64,000 bases of DNA from Acidobacteriota bacterium. Lineage in GTDB: Bacteria; Acidobacteriota; Terriglobia; Terriglobales; Acidobacteriaceae. Under the pieces are notes generated by a model, which had not been told where the DNA came from, did not search any database, and was given only the letters and a program-made list of their open reading frames with translations. Made by a program: the position numbers and the translations under genes. The DNA lies in the NCBI GenBank assembly GCA_031296115.1, contig JARLGI010000019.1, positions 124,001 to 188,000 of the forward strand, written 5' to 3'. Shown piece by piece: positions 8,536-17,220 of the stretch (the stretch's first letter is position 1; each line of letters begins with the position of its first letter).

Positions 8536-10812
8536 ATGTCCACGTCAGCTCCGAACCTGCAGCGTCCCGCCATCAAAGTCTTCGTCGCCACCACGGTGAT
8601 GCTGACGTTTATCTCCTTCTGGCGGGCTTCGGCCATCATCTTGGCCGATCTTGCCTCGTCGGCGTATTACGTGGGTGGTGACGCGGAAAAGGTCATCGGC
8701 AAGAGCGCACCCTGGTTCGTGCTGGCCGTCATGCTGTTCAGCTACGCGGTGCGGGCGCTCTACATCGAATCCAGCTCAATGTTCGTTCGCGGTGGCGTAT
8801 ACCGCGTGGTCAAAGAGGCCATGGGCGGCAACCTGGCAAAGCTCTCAGTCTCGGCCCTGCTCTTCGACTACGTGCTGACCGGGCCCATCAGCGCGGTGTC
8901 CGCCGGCCAGTACCTCGCGGGATTTCTGACCGACAGTTTCCACCATCTCGGACGCGACGTCCACATTCCGGAGAATGCTTTTTCAGCGGTTTTCGCCATC
9001 GCGGTCACCCTTTACTTCTGGTGGAAGAATACTCAGGGCATTCACGAATCCAGTGAACGCGCCCTGCAAATCATGAAAATCACTACGGTGATGGTGGTGA
9101 TCCTGATTGCCTGGTGCCTGATCACGCTGTTCAAGCACCCCACTCACTTGCCACCGCTGCCGTCGGCGGCCGACATGCATCACGATCAGGAATCGCTGGG
9201 CTGGCTGCTGCACACCTGGGCGGTGCGCATTCCGCTCATCATGATGCTGGTGGGCTTTGGCCATTCCGTGCTGGCCATGAGCGGAGAGGAATCGCTGGCC
9301 CAGGTCAACCGCGAAATCGAGCACCCCAAGCTGAAGAACCTGGAAAAAACCGGGCTGGTCATCTTCCTCTACAGCCTGTTCTTCACCTCTCTGGTTTCGT
9401 TCTTCGCGGTCATGATCATCCCCGACAAGGTGCGGCCCGACTACTACGCCAACCTGATCGGTGGCTTGGCCATGAACGTGGTCGGCCCGTTCACGTTGCG
9501 CCTGGTGTTCCAAGGTTTCGTCGTACTGGTCGGCGCCTTGATTCTTTCCGGCGCGGTGAATACCGCCATCGTCGGCGCCAACGGCGTGCTGAACCGGATG
9601 AGCGAAGATGGTGTGCTGACGCCGTGGTTCCGCAAGCCGCAGAAGAGATTTGGCACCAGCTATCGCATCATCAACCTGATTGTGGGCCTGCAGATCTTCA
9701 CCATCATCGCCAGCGGCGGCAACGTCTACTTGCTGGCCTCGCTGTATGCCTTCGGCGTCATCTGGAGCTTTGCCTTCAAATCGCTGGCCGTCACGGTGTT
9801 GCGCTACACTGAGCCGGAGAACCGGCAGTGGAAGGTGCCGGGCAACTTTCACATCCGGGGCGTTGAAGTTCCCCTCGGGCTCTTTGTCATCTCGCTGGTG
9901 CTGTTCGCCACAGCCGTGGTTAACCTGTTCACCAAGCAATTGGCCACCATTTCGGGCGTTGCCTTCAGCTTTGCCTTCTTCGCAATTTTCTCCATCTCGG
10001 AGAGGATTACCGCCAAGCAGCACGCTCACGCGGATTCCGGGCTCGATCAATTCAATATCGCCCAGAATGCCGAGCTCAGCGCGGAAGCGATGGAGGTCCG
10101 CCCGGGCAATATCCTGGTGGCGGTTCGCGACCCCCACAACCTGTACTACCTGCGCGGGGTGCTGGCCAAGACCGACACCACCAAGACCGATGTGGTGGTG
10201 ATGACCTCGCGGGTCTACCACCGCGAACACTCCTTCAGTGGCAACGAGACCGTGGACACCTCCGACGTGTTCAAGAAGTACGAGCAGGAGTTGTTCAGCT
10301 CCGTGGTGTCCGCCGCCGAAAAAGAGGGCAAGCACGTTTCCCTGGTGGTAGTGCCCACCAACGACATCTTCGAGAGTATCGTGTCGACCGCGCAGCGGCT
10401 GCATTCGTCGGTCGTGGTCTGCGGCCTGTCCAACAAGCTGACCGCCGATGAGCAGGGCAAGCTTACGGGCGATGCCTGGGAGCGATTGCCCGAGCCCCGT
10501 CCCCGCCTGAAGCTGGTGGTGGTGGAACCCGGCGGCACCAGGCACGAATACCCCCTGGGCCCGCACACCCCGCGTATGCGTCAGGAGGACGTGGACCTGT
10601 TGCACGGCCTATGGAAGGAAGTGACCAGCGATGCCCGGTATCGCGAGCTCCACCATTATCACGTGCTCAACGTGGCGCTCCAGGAAATGGCGCAGCGTAT
10701 GCAAGACGGCGCCGACCGCGACCAGGTCATGCGAGACATCTACCGCGAGATGGAACGGCACAGCGACCAGCCGGTTCGCGAAGAGGACGATTCTGCGCCG
10801 CCGGCGACTTAA
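8536..10812 (+). CDS. APC-superfamily amino acid permease with Usp-like C-terminus
   Basis: The 758-residue protein has about 12 membrane segments in residues 15-480, starting KVFVATTVMLTFISFWRASAII. The motifs GGVYRVVKEAMGG and the intracellular ILSGAVNTAIVGANGVLNRMSEDG are typical of APC-family transporters of amino acids or related cations. After residue 500 the protein leaves the membrane: ILVAVRDPHNLYYLRGVL, then VVVVPTNDIFESIVSTAQRLHSSVVVCGLS, resembling a universal-stress-protein fold that in other APC and CPA families binds nucleotide and gates transport. The last 60 residues are helical and charged. The substrate is unknown. Confidence 0.88.
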   Translation: MSTSAPNLQRPAIKVFVATTVMLTFISFWRASAIILADLASSAYYVGGDAEKVIGKSAPWFVLAVMLFSYAVRALYIESSSMFVRGGVYRVVKEAMGGNLAKLSVSALLFDYVLTGPISAVSAGQYLAGFLTDSFHHLGRDVHIPENAFSAVFAIAVTLYFWWKNTQGIHESSERALQIMKITTVMVVILIAWCLITLFKHPTHLPPLPSAADMHHDQESLGWLLHTWAVRIPLIMMLVGFGHSVLAMSGEESLAQVNREIEHPKLKNLEKTGLVIFLYSLFFTSLVSFFAVMIIPDKVRPDYYANLIGGLAMNVVGPFTLRLVFQGFVVLVGALILSGAVNTAIVGANGVLNRMSEDGVLTPWFRKPQKRFGTSYRIINLIVGLQIFTIIASGGNVYLLASLYAFGVIWSFAFKSLAVTVLRYTEPENRQWKVPGNFHIRGVEVPLGLFVISLVLFATAVVNLFTKQLATISGVAFSFAFFAIFSISERITAKQHAHADSGLDQFNIAQNAELSAEAMEVRPGNILVAVRDPHNLYYLRGVLAKTDTTKTDVVVMTSRVYHREHSFSGNETVDTSDVFKKYEQELFSSVVSAAEKEGKHVSLVVVPTNDIFESIVSTAQRLHSSVVVCGLSNKLTADEQGKLTGDAWERLPEPRPRLKLVVVEPGGTRHEYPLGPHTPRMRQEDVDLLHGLWKEVTSDARYRELHHYHVLNVALQEMAQRMQDGADRDQVMRDIYREMERHSDQPVREEDDSAPPAT

Positions 10813-10840
10813 TCCGCGCTAATGGGCGGGCACGCCTGCT

Positions 10841-11191
10841 TCATTCCAGCAGATGCTGATAGTCGGCGCGCAGGGCCCGCTTGAGGGTCCCGGCGCGGCG
10901 GTCACGATCGCCGCAAAATTCCATGACAAGGGGCTTCGCCTGGCCGAAGCGCAACACCTTCAGCCGCAACCTGCGGCCTGGCACCTGGACCTCCAGCACC
11001 CGGCGCACCACGTTGCGCTCCTCCGACCACAGGTGCAGCACGCATCGGCCGTCGCCGGAAACGGAGTACTTCGCCGAGGCAAAATCGAACAGAAGCTCGC
11101 CCTCTTCCACTACCAGCGCCTGGGATGCGCCGGTGAGAAATTCCGCCACCATCTGCGAGAGCATTTCGGCTGTGATCGGAGAGACATCCAT
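10841..11191 (-). CDS. Conserved hypothetical protein, probably C-terminally truncated
   Basis: This 116-residue protein begins MDVSPITAEMLSQMVAEFL and carries GELLFDFASAKYSVSG and LHLWSEERNVVRRVLEVQV. I remember this N-terminal block from much longer Acidobacteriota proteins of unknown function. Here it ends after RDRRAGTLKRALRADYQHLLE, 28 bp from the convergent permease stop, so the usual large C-terminal part seems to be missing. The gene is divergent from tldD. It may be a functional short version or a decayed remnant. Confidence 0.65.
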   Translation of the reverse strand: MDVSPITAEMLSQMVAEFLTGASQALVVEEGELLFDFASAKYSVSGDGRCVLHLWSEERNVVRRVLEVQVPGRRLRLKVLRFGQAKPLVMEFCGDRDRRAGTLKRALRADYQHLLE

Positions 11192-11338
11192 AACGTTCTC
11201 GATAGCCTACGTGACCGTCCGCGGATGCCGCTGCGTCATGGCGCACACATGTGTGTGATAATCAAATGCCAGCCCAGAATGGGACGGCTGCCCCGGGCCG
11301 CTTCTCCCCTGCCGGCCGAGCATCCAACGAGTGTGATC

Positions 11339-12766
11339 ATGGACAACAAGTTTTTCTTCCAGCGTTACGGCCTTTCGCAGACGGACGTTGAGCGCTATCT
11401 ATCGGCGGCTTTGTCCGCCGGCGGCGATTACGCCGATCTTTATTTCGAATACCAGACCTCGACCTCGGTCTCGCTCGACGAGAGCATGGTGAAGTCGGCC
11501 ACGCAGGGCATTTCTGCCGGATGTGGTGTGCGCGTGCTGTCAGGCGAACGCACCGGATACGCCTACACCGACGACCTGTTGCCGGAGCGCATTCTGCATG
11601 CCGCGCGTACTGCGGCTCTGATCGCCAGCGGTCCGGCAAAACAACCGATCGTCGGCCTGACCGACAAGCCTTCGCACAATCTGTATCCCATCCCGCTGCC
11701 GTCGACGGAAGCCGACGTATTGGCCAAGGTGGACCTGGTGAATCGCGCCGACAAGGCAGCGCGCGCCTATGATCCGCGCATTCACGAAGTTCGCGTGAGT
11801 TACGCCGACGAACTGCGCCGGATTCTGGTTATCGGCTCCGACGGCAGTTTTGGCGAGGACGCCCAGCCGCTGGCGCGCATGAGCGTCTTCTGCATCGCCA
11901 AGGACGAGACCACGGGCTCAGCCCGCGGCACGGCCGGCGGCGGTGGTCGCGTGGCCATCGATTATTTCCACGGCGACGCTTCGCCCGAGCACTTTGCCAA
12001 GGAGGCCGCGCGCCAGGCGATCATCCAGCTCGATGCGCGCGAGGCTCCGGCCGGCGAGATGGAAGTGGTGCTCGGCCCGGGATGGCCGGGAATCCTGCTG
12101 CACGAGGCCATCGGTCACGGCCTGGAAGCCGACTTCAACCGCAAGAAAACCTCTGCCTTCTCCGGCATGTTGGGCCGTCGCGTAGCCAGCGACAAGTGCA
12201 CGGTGGTGGACAACGGCACCATGCCCGGACGCCGCGGCTCGCTCAACGTGGACGACGAGGGCAACCAGACCGAGAACACGGTGCTCATCGAGAACGGCAT
12301 CCTGAAGGGCTATCTCTCCGACAAGCTGTCGTCGCGCCTGATGGGCATCCCCAACACCGGCAACGGCCGCCGCGAGAGCTACCAGCACATTCCCATGCCG
12401 CGCATGACCAACACCTACATGCTTGCGGGACAGGATTCGCCCGAGGACATCATCAAGTCGGTCAAGTACGGCGTCTATGCGGTGAATTTCGGCGGCGGAC
12501 AGGTGGACATCACCAACGGCAAGTTCGTCTTCTCTGCCTCGGAGGCTTACCTTATCGAGAACGGCGCCATTACTTCGCCGCTGAAGAATGCCACGCTCAT
12601 CGGCAACGGTCCCGACGTGCTGACCAAGGTCTCCATGGTCGGCAACGATCTTCAGCTCGACGAAGGCGTCGGTACCTGCGGCAAGGACGGGCAGTCCGTG
12701 CCCGTCGGCGTTGGCATCCCAACGCTCAAGGTGGACCGGCTGACGGTTGGCGGTACCGGCGGGTAG
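11339..12766 (+). CDS. tldD: Metalloprotease TldD
   Basis: The start is ATG at 11339 (MDNKFFFQRYGL); the open frame upstream to 10853 overlaps a gene on the other strand and is spurious. The 475-residue protein shows the TldD zinc motif HEAIGH at residues 255-260 (HExxxH) followed by GLEADF, and the conserved blocks VDDEG, MPRMTNTYM and GGGQVDITNGKFVF. TldD with TldE forms a heterodimeric cytoplasmic protease that processes modified peptides and unfolded substrates. No tldE/pmbA partner lies downstream within the window; the next gene is unrelated. Confidence 0.95.
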   Translation: MDNKFFFQRYGLSQTDVERYLSAALSAGGDYADLYFEYQTSTSVSLDESMVKSATQGISAGCGVRVLSGERTGYAYTDDLLPERILHAARTAALIASGPAKQPIVGLTDKPSHNLYPIPLPSTEADVLAKVDLVNRADKAARAYDPRIHEVRVSYADELRRILVIGSDGSFGEDAQPLARMSVFCIAKDETTGSARGTAGGGGRVAIDYFHGDASPEHFAKEAARQAIIQLDAREAPAGEMEVVLGPGWPGILLHEAIGHGLEADFNRKKTSAFSGMLGRRVASDKCTVVDNGTMPGRRGSLNVDDEGNQTENTVLIENGILKGYLSDKLSSRLMGIPNTGNGRRESYQHIPMPRMTNTYMLAGQDSPEDIIKSVKYGVYAVNFGGGQVDITNGKFVFSASEAYLIENGAITSPLKNATLIGNGPDVLTKVSMVGNDLQLDEGVGTCGKDGQSVPVGVGIPTLKVDRLTVGGTGG

Positions 12767-12873
12767 GAGGTCATCTGAGAGCTGACTGCGCCGCTTTAGC
12801 AGGCATCGCCGAGGTACAAAGATTAGCGGTTGCCGCGGTGCCGCGGCAGGTTGTCCTGAAGGAGAAGCTCAAG

Positions 12874-13194
12874 ATGTACGCACGTAATGCCCATTTCCGC
12901 GTGAAATCGCTCGACATGGCTGGGGCGTTCGCTCGGACACTCGAGTACGAGATCCTTCCTTTGCTTCAGAAGCAGGAGGGCTTCAAGGGCGAAATCACGT
13001 TAGCCAACCCCGGCAGTCTGGAACGGATTTCGATCAGCCTGTGGGAAAGCAAGAGCCATGCAGAAGCTTACGACGCCAACGTGTACCCACAAGTGCTGAA
13101 GGTCCTTTCACCGTTGATCGAGGGGACGCCCAAGATTCGGATCTTTCAGTCCGTCGTCTTGAACCTTGACCAGGGCCCTGCAGCCGAGCGCTAG
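12874..13194 (+). CDS. Small dimeric alpha-beta barrel-like hypothetical protein
   Basis: The start is ATG at 12874, nine bases after AAGGAG (12859-12864). The 106-residue product (MYARNAHFRVKSL to LNLDQGP) has the alternating strand-helix pattern and the SISLWESKSHAEAYD block of ferredoxin-like dimeric barrel proteins such as antibiotic-biosynthesis-monooxygenase-like (ABM) proteins. No catalytic residues can be assigned. Its 3' end overlaps the 3' end of the opposing butyrate kinase gene by 87 bp, an unusually deep tail-to-tail overlap. Confidence 0.75.
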   Translation: MYARNAHFRVKSLDMAGAFARTLEYEILPLLQKQEGFKGEITLANPGSLERISISLWESKSHAEAYDANVYPQVLKVLSPLIEGTPKIRIFQSVVLNLDQGPAAER

Positions 13195-14268
13195 AGTCTT
13201 GGGCTGCTCTTCCTGGCGCAACACGCGCAATGCGCCTTCCGTTAGCGCCTGCAGCTCGTCCTCGCCCGGATAAACGGTGACAGGAGCGATCCAACTTACG
13301 CAATCACTCAGCCTGGCGACCAGACGCTGGGAATGCGCCATGCCCCCCGTCAAAAGCACAGCGTTCACCCGTCCGTGCAGCACGGCCGCCATCGCCCCGA
13401 TCTCCTTCGCGATTTGATACACCATCGCGTCGAACGCGGTTTTGGCCTTTGCCTCGCCATCGTCAATGCGGTGCTCTACTTCCGCCAGGTCTTTCGTGCC
13501 AAGGTAGGAGTACAGTCCGCCCTCGCGGAAGAGCAGCCCTTCCACCTGCTTCTCTGTGTACTGGCCGCTGAAGCAGAGATCGACTAGCTGCATGACCGGC
13601 ACCCCGCCCGCCCTCTCCGTGGAGAATGCTCCTTCTTCGCGCGAATTGGTTACGTCCACCATCAAGCCGTTCTCGTGCGCCGAAGCCGAAATCCCGCTCC
13701 CCATATGCGCGACAATCAGATGTAGCGATTCGTATTGTTGGCCATGCTCGCGGGCATAGCGCTTGGCCACCGCCTTGGAATTCAAAGCGTGCGATAAACA
13801 TTGCCGCTCCAGCAGCGCCGATCCGGACAGGCGCGCGCACTCCGGCCACTCATCCACACTCACGGGGTCAACGACGTAGGCGGGTACGCCCGCCTTTTGC
13901 GCGATGTCGTATGCCAGAAACGCCCCCAGGTTGGCAGCATGTTCGCCGCGCCTGGCCAGCCGCAGATCCTCAAGCATTTCCTCATTCACAACGTAGGTGC
14001 CGCTGGCCAAGGCCGGCAGAAGCCCGCCGCGTCCTACAACCGCATCCACCTGGCGAACGTTGTGTCCCGCCTCGCTAAGCGCAGCTTCAATTTTCGCGCA
14101 GCGAAATTGTTGCTGCTCCAGAATCGGGCATCCACGGAACGGCGCCAGCTCGGCATCCGAGTGCCGGAGATTCTCGACGAAGTCAGGGCGCGAGCCCGAG
14201 TAGAGAGCGATCTTCGTGGATGTGGAACCGGGGTTAATGGCAAGAACCCTGTATTCACCAGCTGGCAA
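13108..14268 (-). CDS. buk: Butyrate kinase
   Basis: The 386-residue protein belongs to the acetate/butyrate kinase (ASKHA) family: INPGSTSTKIALY at the N-terminus (phosphate-binding loop), VVGRGGLLPALASGTYVVN, AHMGSGISASAHENG, and AVLLTGGMAHS. It converts butyryl-phosphate (or branched-chain acyl-phosphate) plus ADP to the acid and ATP. The start is TTG at 14268, overlapping the upstream ptb gene by 14 bp with GGGGTGATC just before it, consistent with translational coupling. The usual family end is near EGALRVLRQEE; about 34 further residues follow, and these are what overlap the opposing small gene. Confidence 0.92.
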   Translation of the reverse strand: MPAGEYRVLAINPGSTSTKIALYSGSRPDFVENLRHSDAELAPFRGCPILEQQQFRCAKIEAALSEAGHNVRQVDAVVGRGGLLPALASGTYVVNEEMLEDLRLARRGEHAANLGAFLAYDIAQKAGVPAYVVDPVSVDEWPECARLSGSALLERQCLSHALNSKAVAKRYAREHGQQYESLHLIVAHMGSGISASAHENGLMVDVTNSREEGAFSTERAGGVPVMQLVDLCFSGQYTEKQVEGLLFREGGLYSYLGTKDLAEVEHRIDDGEAKAKTAFDAMVYQIAKEIGAMAAVLHGRVNAVLLTGGMAHSQRLVARLSDCVSWIAPVTVYPGEDELQALTEGALRVLRQEEQPKTLALGCRALVKVQDDGLKDPNLGRPLDQR

Positions 14269-15196
14269 AGATCACCCCCAGAGCTATGGAGTTCACCTTG
14301 TCATCCGCGCTCTCCACGCGCGACGGAATCAGGATGGGGACCTTCGCGCCCGCCACCACGTGCGCACACTGTGAACCGCCCAGGTACTTCGCGGATTTGG
14401 CCAGAAGATTGCCCGCCTCGATGTTCGGAACCACCATGCAGTCGGCGTGGCCTGCCAAGGGATGCTCGATGCCCTTCGCCCGCGCGGCAGACTCCAGTAG
14501 TGCGCAATCGAGGGCAAGCGGGCCAAAGACCGTTGCGTCGCCGAACTGCCCAGACTCGCCCATCCTGGTGAGCTCCCGGGCATCCACGCTCGAAGGCACC
14601 GACTCGCTTACCGCCTCTGTGGCGCTCATGAGCGCGATCTTCGGACGCGCGCCTCCCAGGGAACGCATGACCTCGATCGCGTTCTGCACGATTTGCTTTT
14701 TCTGCTCCAGATTCGGTGAGACATTCAGCCCGCCATCAGTGATGCCCACCAACCTGCGTTCGCCCGCGAGCGTGTCCTCATAGAGGAGCACGTCGCTCAA
14801 CAGGCGCCCTGTGCGCAGTCCAGCCCGCTTGTCCAGCACGGCGTGCAAGAGTTCATCAGTGCGGAGATGACCTTTCAGCAACAGGTCAACCTGGCCATCT
14901 CTTGCCATCTGCGCCGCGACGGTTGCGGCATCCTCTGTGCCCACAAACTCTGCCCTGGCGACCAAGTCATGGAGCCCGAGGGCCTCCGCCAGGGTGCGGA
15001 TTTTCCGTTCGTCGCCAATCAGCACGGGCGCGGCAAAACCGAGATGAAGCGCGCCATCGGCTGCTGTCAGGGCGACCTCGTCGTCGGCTACGACAATCGC
15101 AACACGTTTCGCGCCCAGAAGCTGGGCGCGACGGCGGAGCTCGCCGAAGCTGGTTATCTCTCGTTTGCTGGACACAGCAGCAGTGCTGGAAAGCAT
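14255..15196 (-). CDS. ptb: Phosphate butyryltransferase
   Basis: The start is ATG at 15196, with GGGGGAGA about eight bases upstream; the open frame extends further but the family begins here. The 313-residue protein belongs to the phosphate acetyl/butyryltransferase family (GFAAPVLIGDERKI, DLLLKGHLRTDELLHAVL, VGITDGGLNVSPNLEQKKQIV, CMVVPNIEAGNLLAKS). It exchanges CoA for phosphate on butyryl-CoA or isobutyryl/isovaleryl-CoA. With the overlapping buk gene it makes a complete acyl-CoA to acid plus ATP module, used either for fermentation or in reverse for branched-chain precursor supply. Confidence 0.92.
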   Translation of the reverse strand: MLSSTAAVSSKREITSFGELRRRAQLLGAKRVAIVVADDEVALTAADGALHLGFAAPVLIGDERKIRTLAEALGLHDLVARAEFVGTEDAATVAAQMARDGQVDLLLKGHLRTDELLHAVLDKRAGLRTGRLLSDVLLYEDTLAGERRLVGITDGGLNVSPNLEQKKQIVQNAIEVMRSLGGARPKIALMSATEAVSESVPSSVDARELTRMGESGQFGDATVFGPLALDCALLESAARAKGIEHPLAGHADCMVVPNIEAGNLLAKSAKYLGGSQCAHVVAGAKVPILIPSRVESADDKVNSIALGVIFASW

Positions 15197-15441
15197 GTCC
15201 CATTCTCCCCCTGGCAAAACCTGCGTTGCAGTGAGCCGGGTCACAAAGCGCCCTGCTGTCGAAAGGATGCCAGAGAGTGACGACGGGATAGGTGCTAGCT
15301 CCGGCGACCATCTCCCGGGCGCGGGAAAACCTGCTTCTTGTCTCAGACTTGAAAGGGGAAGCAACGACTTGCGGGTTAGCTTACAGTAGATGAATGTACA
15401 TTTAAGGATTCCTGCGGTGAACCGCGGGCTGGAGGTTGGTT

Positions 15442-15676
15442 TTGCGGAGATCGGTGTTTCCATGGCAAGTCAGGGTTTGCGCGTCGTTATTGTCGTCTGT
15501 TCTGGTTGGTTTTGTGATCGGCTCTCCCGCTTGGGCCCAAAACCTGCCCAATGCTCCCAGTGCGCAGAAGGCTAAGTTACAAACCACGCAAACCAAGGAG
15601 AGCGGCTGGCCCCGCACGTTTACCAGCGGCGCCGACAACTTCCTTGTTTATCAGCCGCAGGTGGAAAAGTTCTATA
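15442..15676 (+). pseudogene. Tyr/Gly-rich secreted protein, 5' fragment cut by IS element
   Basis: This frame encodes a signal peptide (MRRSVFPW to GSPAWAQ) followed by NLPNAPSAQ and TFTSGADNFLVYQPQVEKF. A TTG at 15442 has GGAGG six bases upstream; TTG at 15436 is also in frame. The coding sense stops at TTCTATA (15670-15676), where the IS110-type element begins. It resumes beyond the element at 17221 in the reading NAWDGNRIYLYSAVELKT, so the two pieces were one gene. The family, as I remember it, is a roughly 800-residue secreted Acidobacteriota protein with a Tyr/Gly-rich C-terminal half and no assigned function. Confidence 0.8.
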
Positions 15677-16090
15677 GAAGGGGATGTCAAGAGACATTTT
15701 TCTCCCTCCGCCGGACGCGGTAGAATTTCTCGCACATCCAGCCCCTGCGGATTGCCTGTTCGTCTGGACCGCTTTTCGCGGCGGAGCGTCAGACCGAGTT
15801 GTTCCCATTCCGACGGTTTCATGACACGATCCGTTGTCGACGCCATTCGGCTCCTGAAACTTGCAAGCAAAGCGGGCAGGCAGAGTGCCAACCATGGTCC
15901 TATCGGAGACTCGAGGCCTATAGCTTTCTTGGGTTATCCGGAAGGGCATAGGGTGGAAACTGAGACTGGGTGCCGAGGCACAGGAAGGCCTACTTTTCCA
16001 CTGGATACTTTCTTCCGAACCCGAGCGTTGCAAGAACCGACGGGCCACTACTGGGCATGAAACCCTTTGGGCCTGGGCTTCCTCAGACGC
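15677..16090 (-). ncRNA. Candidate bridge-RNA region of the IS110-type element
   Basis: These 414 bp lie inside the element downstream of the transposase stop and contain no convincing protein. In IS110-family elements one non-coding end is transcribed into a structured bridge RNA whose loops pair with target and donor DNA; in the IS1111 branch it is the end 3' of the transposase gene, as here. I did not fold the RNA or identify its guide loops, so this is assignment by position only. The expected target-guide match would be around the TTCTATA junction. Confidence 0.35.
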
Positions 16091-17158
16091 TCAAGCTGCT
16101 TGCTGTTTTAGATGTTTCGCGTCGAAATGCTCACCTCTCTTCCAAACTCTCAAAGCGATGGCTGCGATCTTGCGAGCCAAGGTCAGACGTGCCATTTCTG
16201 GCTTCATCCCTTTACCCAACAGACCGACATAGAAATCCTGGAACGGGCCGAGATTACTACTGGCCCAGCTGGCCGTACCTTTGAACACGTTTTTAAGATC
16301 ATGATTGTGGTTGCGGTTGAGGCCACGAAGCTGAACTGGTTTCTTGGAACGTTGGAGCTGTCCTTGCACGTAGCGGTATTGCGCACTATCGTGGGTCTCG
16401 ATCCCAAGACCGCTGTAGGTCCACAGTTGTCGCTTGGTTCGGAAACGTTGAGGGATTTGAATGAGCGCGGTCATTAGCGCAGCTCGAATCGCACCGATCG
16501 AAGGAATCTCACGCAACAACTTTGCCCCGTTATGTTGGCGGCTCTCCTGGACCAGATCTCGCCGTATCGCTCGATGCAAAGCCTGGAGGGCATCGAGTTC
16601 TTGGTAAAAGAACTCGGCCCGACGGCGCACGCCAGGTTCCTTAATCTTTTCCAACCATCCCACACGGTGGCGCGGGGAGTAGACTGACATGCCGGCGCAA
16701 GGAATGGCCCAGCTTCGATAGAGCGCCTTGAGTCGATTCATAACCCGGGTGAGATCGTTGCTGACCGTCAGATAACTGCGAGACAGTTCCTTCAGTGTTC
16801 GTAAGCCATTTTCTCCATGGTAGACCGGCCGGAGTAATCCGCTGCGTAGCAGATCGGCCAGTTTTCGCGCATCGATCTTGTCGCTCTTGCTGCCATCTTT
16901 CAGTAACGCGTTTACGCGTGGGTTGCAGACCACGACTTTGGTCACGTGCGGTTTCAGCAAATCATAGAGCCAAGCTGCCCAAGTGCCTTCTTCGAAGGTG
17001 ACATACAGGTCTCCACGTAACCCCTGCATAAACTGCAGAATGGTGATTGCTTTGGTTTCGATGATGGACTCCATCACCAGCTTCCCTGTACTGGTCATCA
17101 CCGCGATCGAAATCGCTTCTTGGTGAACATCCATGCCGATATACTTGATGCTGTCCAT
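16091..17158 (-). CDS. IS110-family transposase (DEDD recombinase)
   Basis: The 355-residue protein starts at ATG 17158, with AAGGAG eight bases upstream. The N-terminal RuvC-like domain shows the DEDD set: Asp10 in YIGMDVHQ, Glu56/57 in VTFEEGTW, and Asp93 and Asp96 in KSDKIDARKLADLL. The C-terminal Tnp20 domain contains LREIPSIGAIRAALMTALI, LWTYSGLG and THDSAQY, the last likely holding the catalytic Ser. RNPVQL/RGLNRNHNHDLK-type residues near the C-terminus are typical of the group. The gene looks intact, so the element may still be active. Confidence 0.93.
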   Translation of the reverse strand: MDSIKYIGMDVHQEAISIAVMTSTGKLVMESIIETKAITILQFMQGLRGDLYVTFEEGTWAAWLYDLLKPHVTKVVVCNPRVNALLKDGSKSDKIDARKLADLLRSGLLRPVYHGENGLRTLKELSRSYLTVSNDLTRVMNRLKALYRSWAIPCAGMSVYSPRHRVGWLEKIKEPGVRRRAEFFYQELDALQALHRAIRRDLVQESRQHNGAKLLREIPSIGAIRAALMTALIQIPQRFRTKRQLWTYSGLGIETHDSAQYRYVQGQLQRSKKPVQLRGLNRNHNHDLKNVFKGTASWASSNLGPFQDFYVGLLGKGMKPEMARLTLARKIAAIALRVWKRGEHFDAKHLKQQAA

Positions 17159-17220
17159 TGCGGGTGCTCCTTTCAGTATCGTTCTCACTGACACTCAGAA
17201 CCTACCGCAAAGGGGCACCC

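Noticed and set aside
8983-10605. 540-codon open frame on the minus strand
   Set aside because: It lies entirely antisense to the intact APC permease, has low-complexity His/Gln/Gly composition and no start signal. It is a GC-rich shadow frame.
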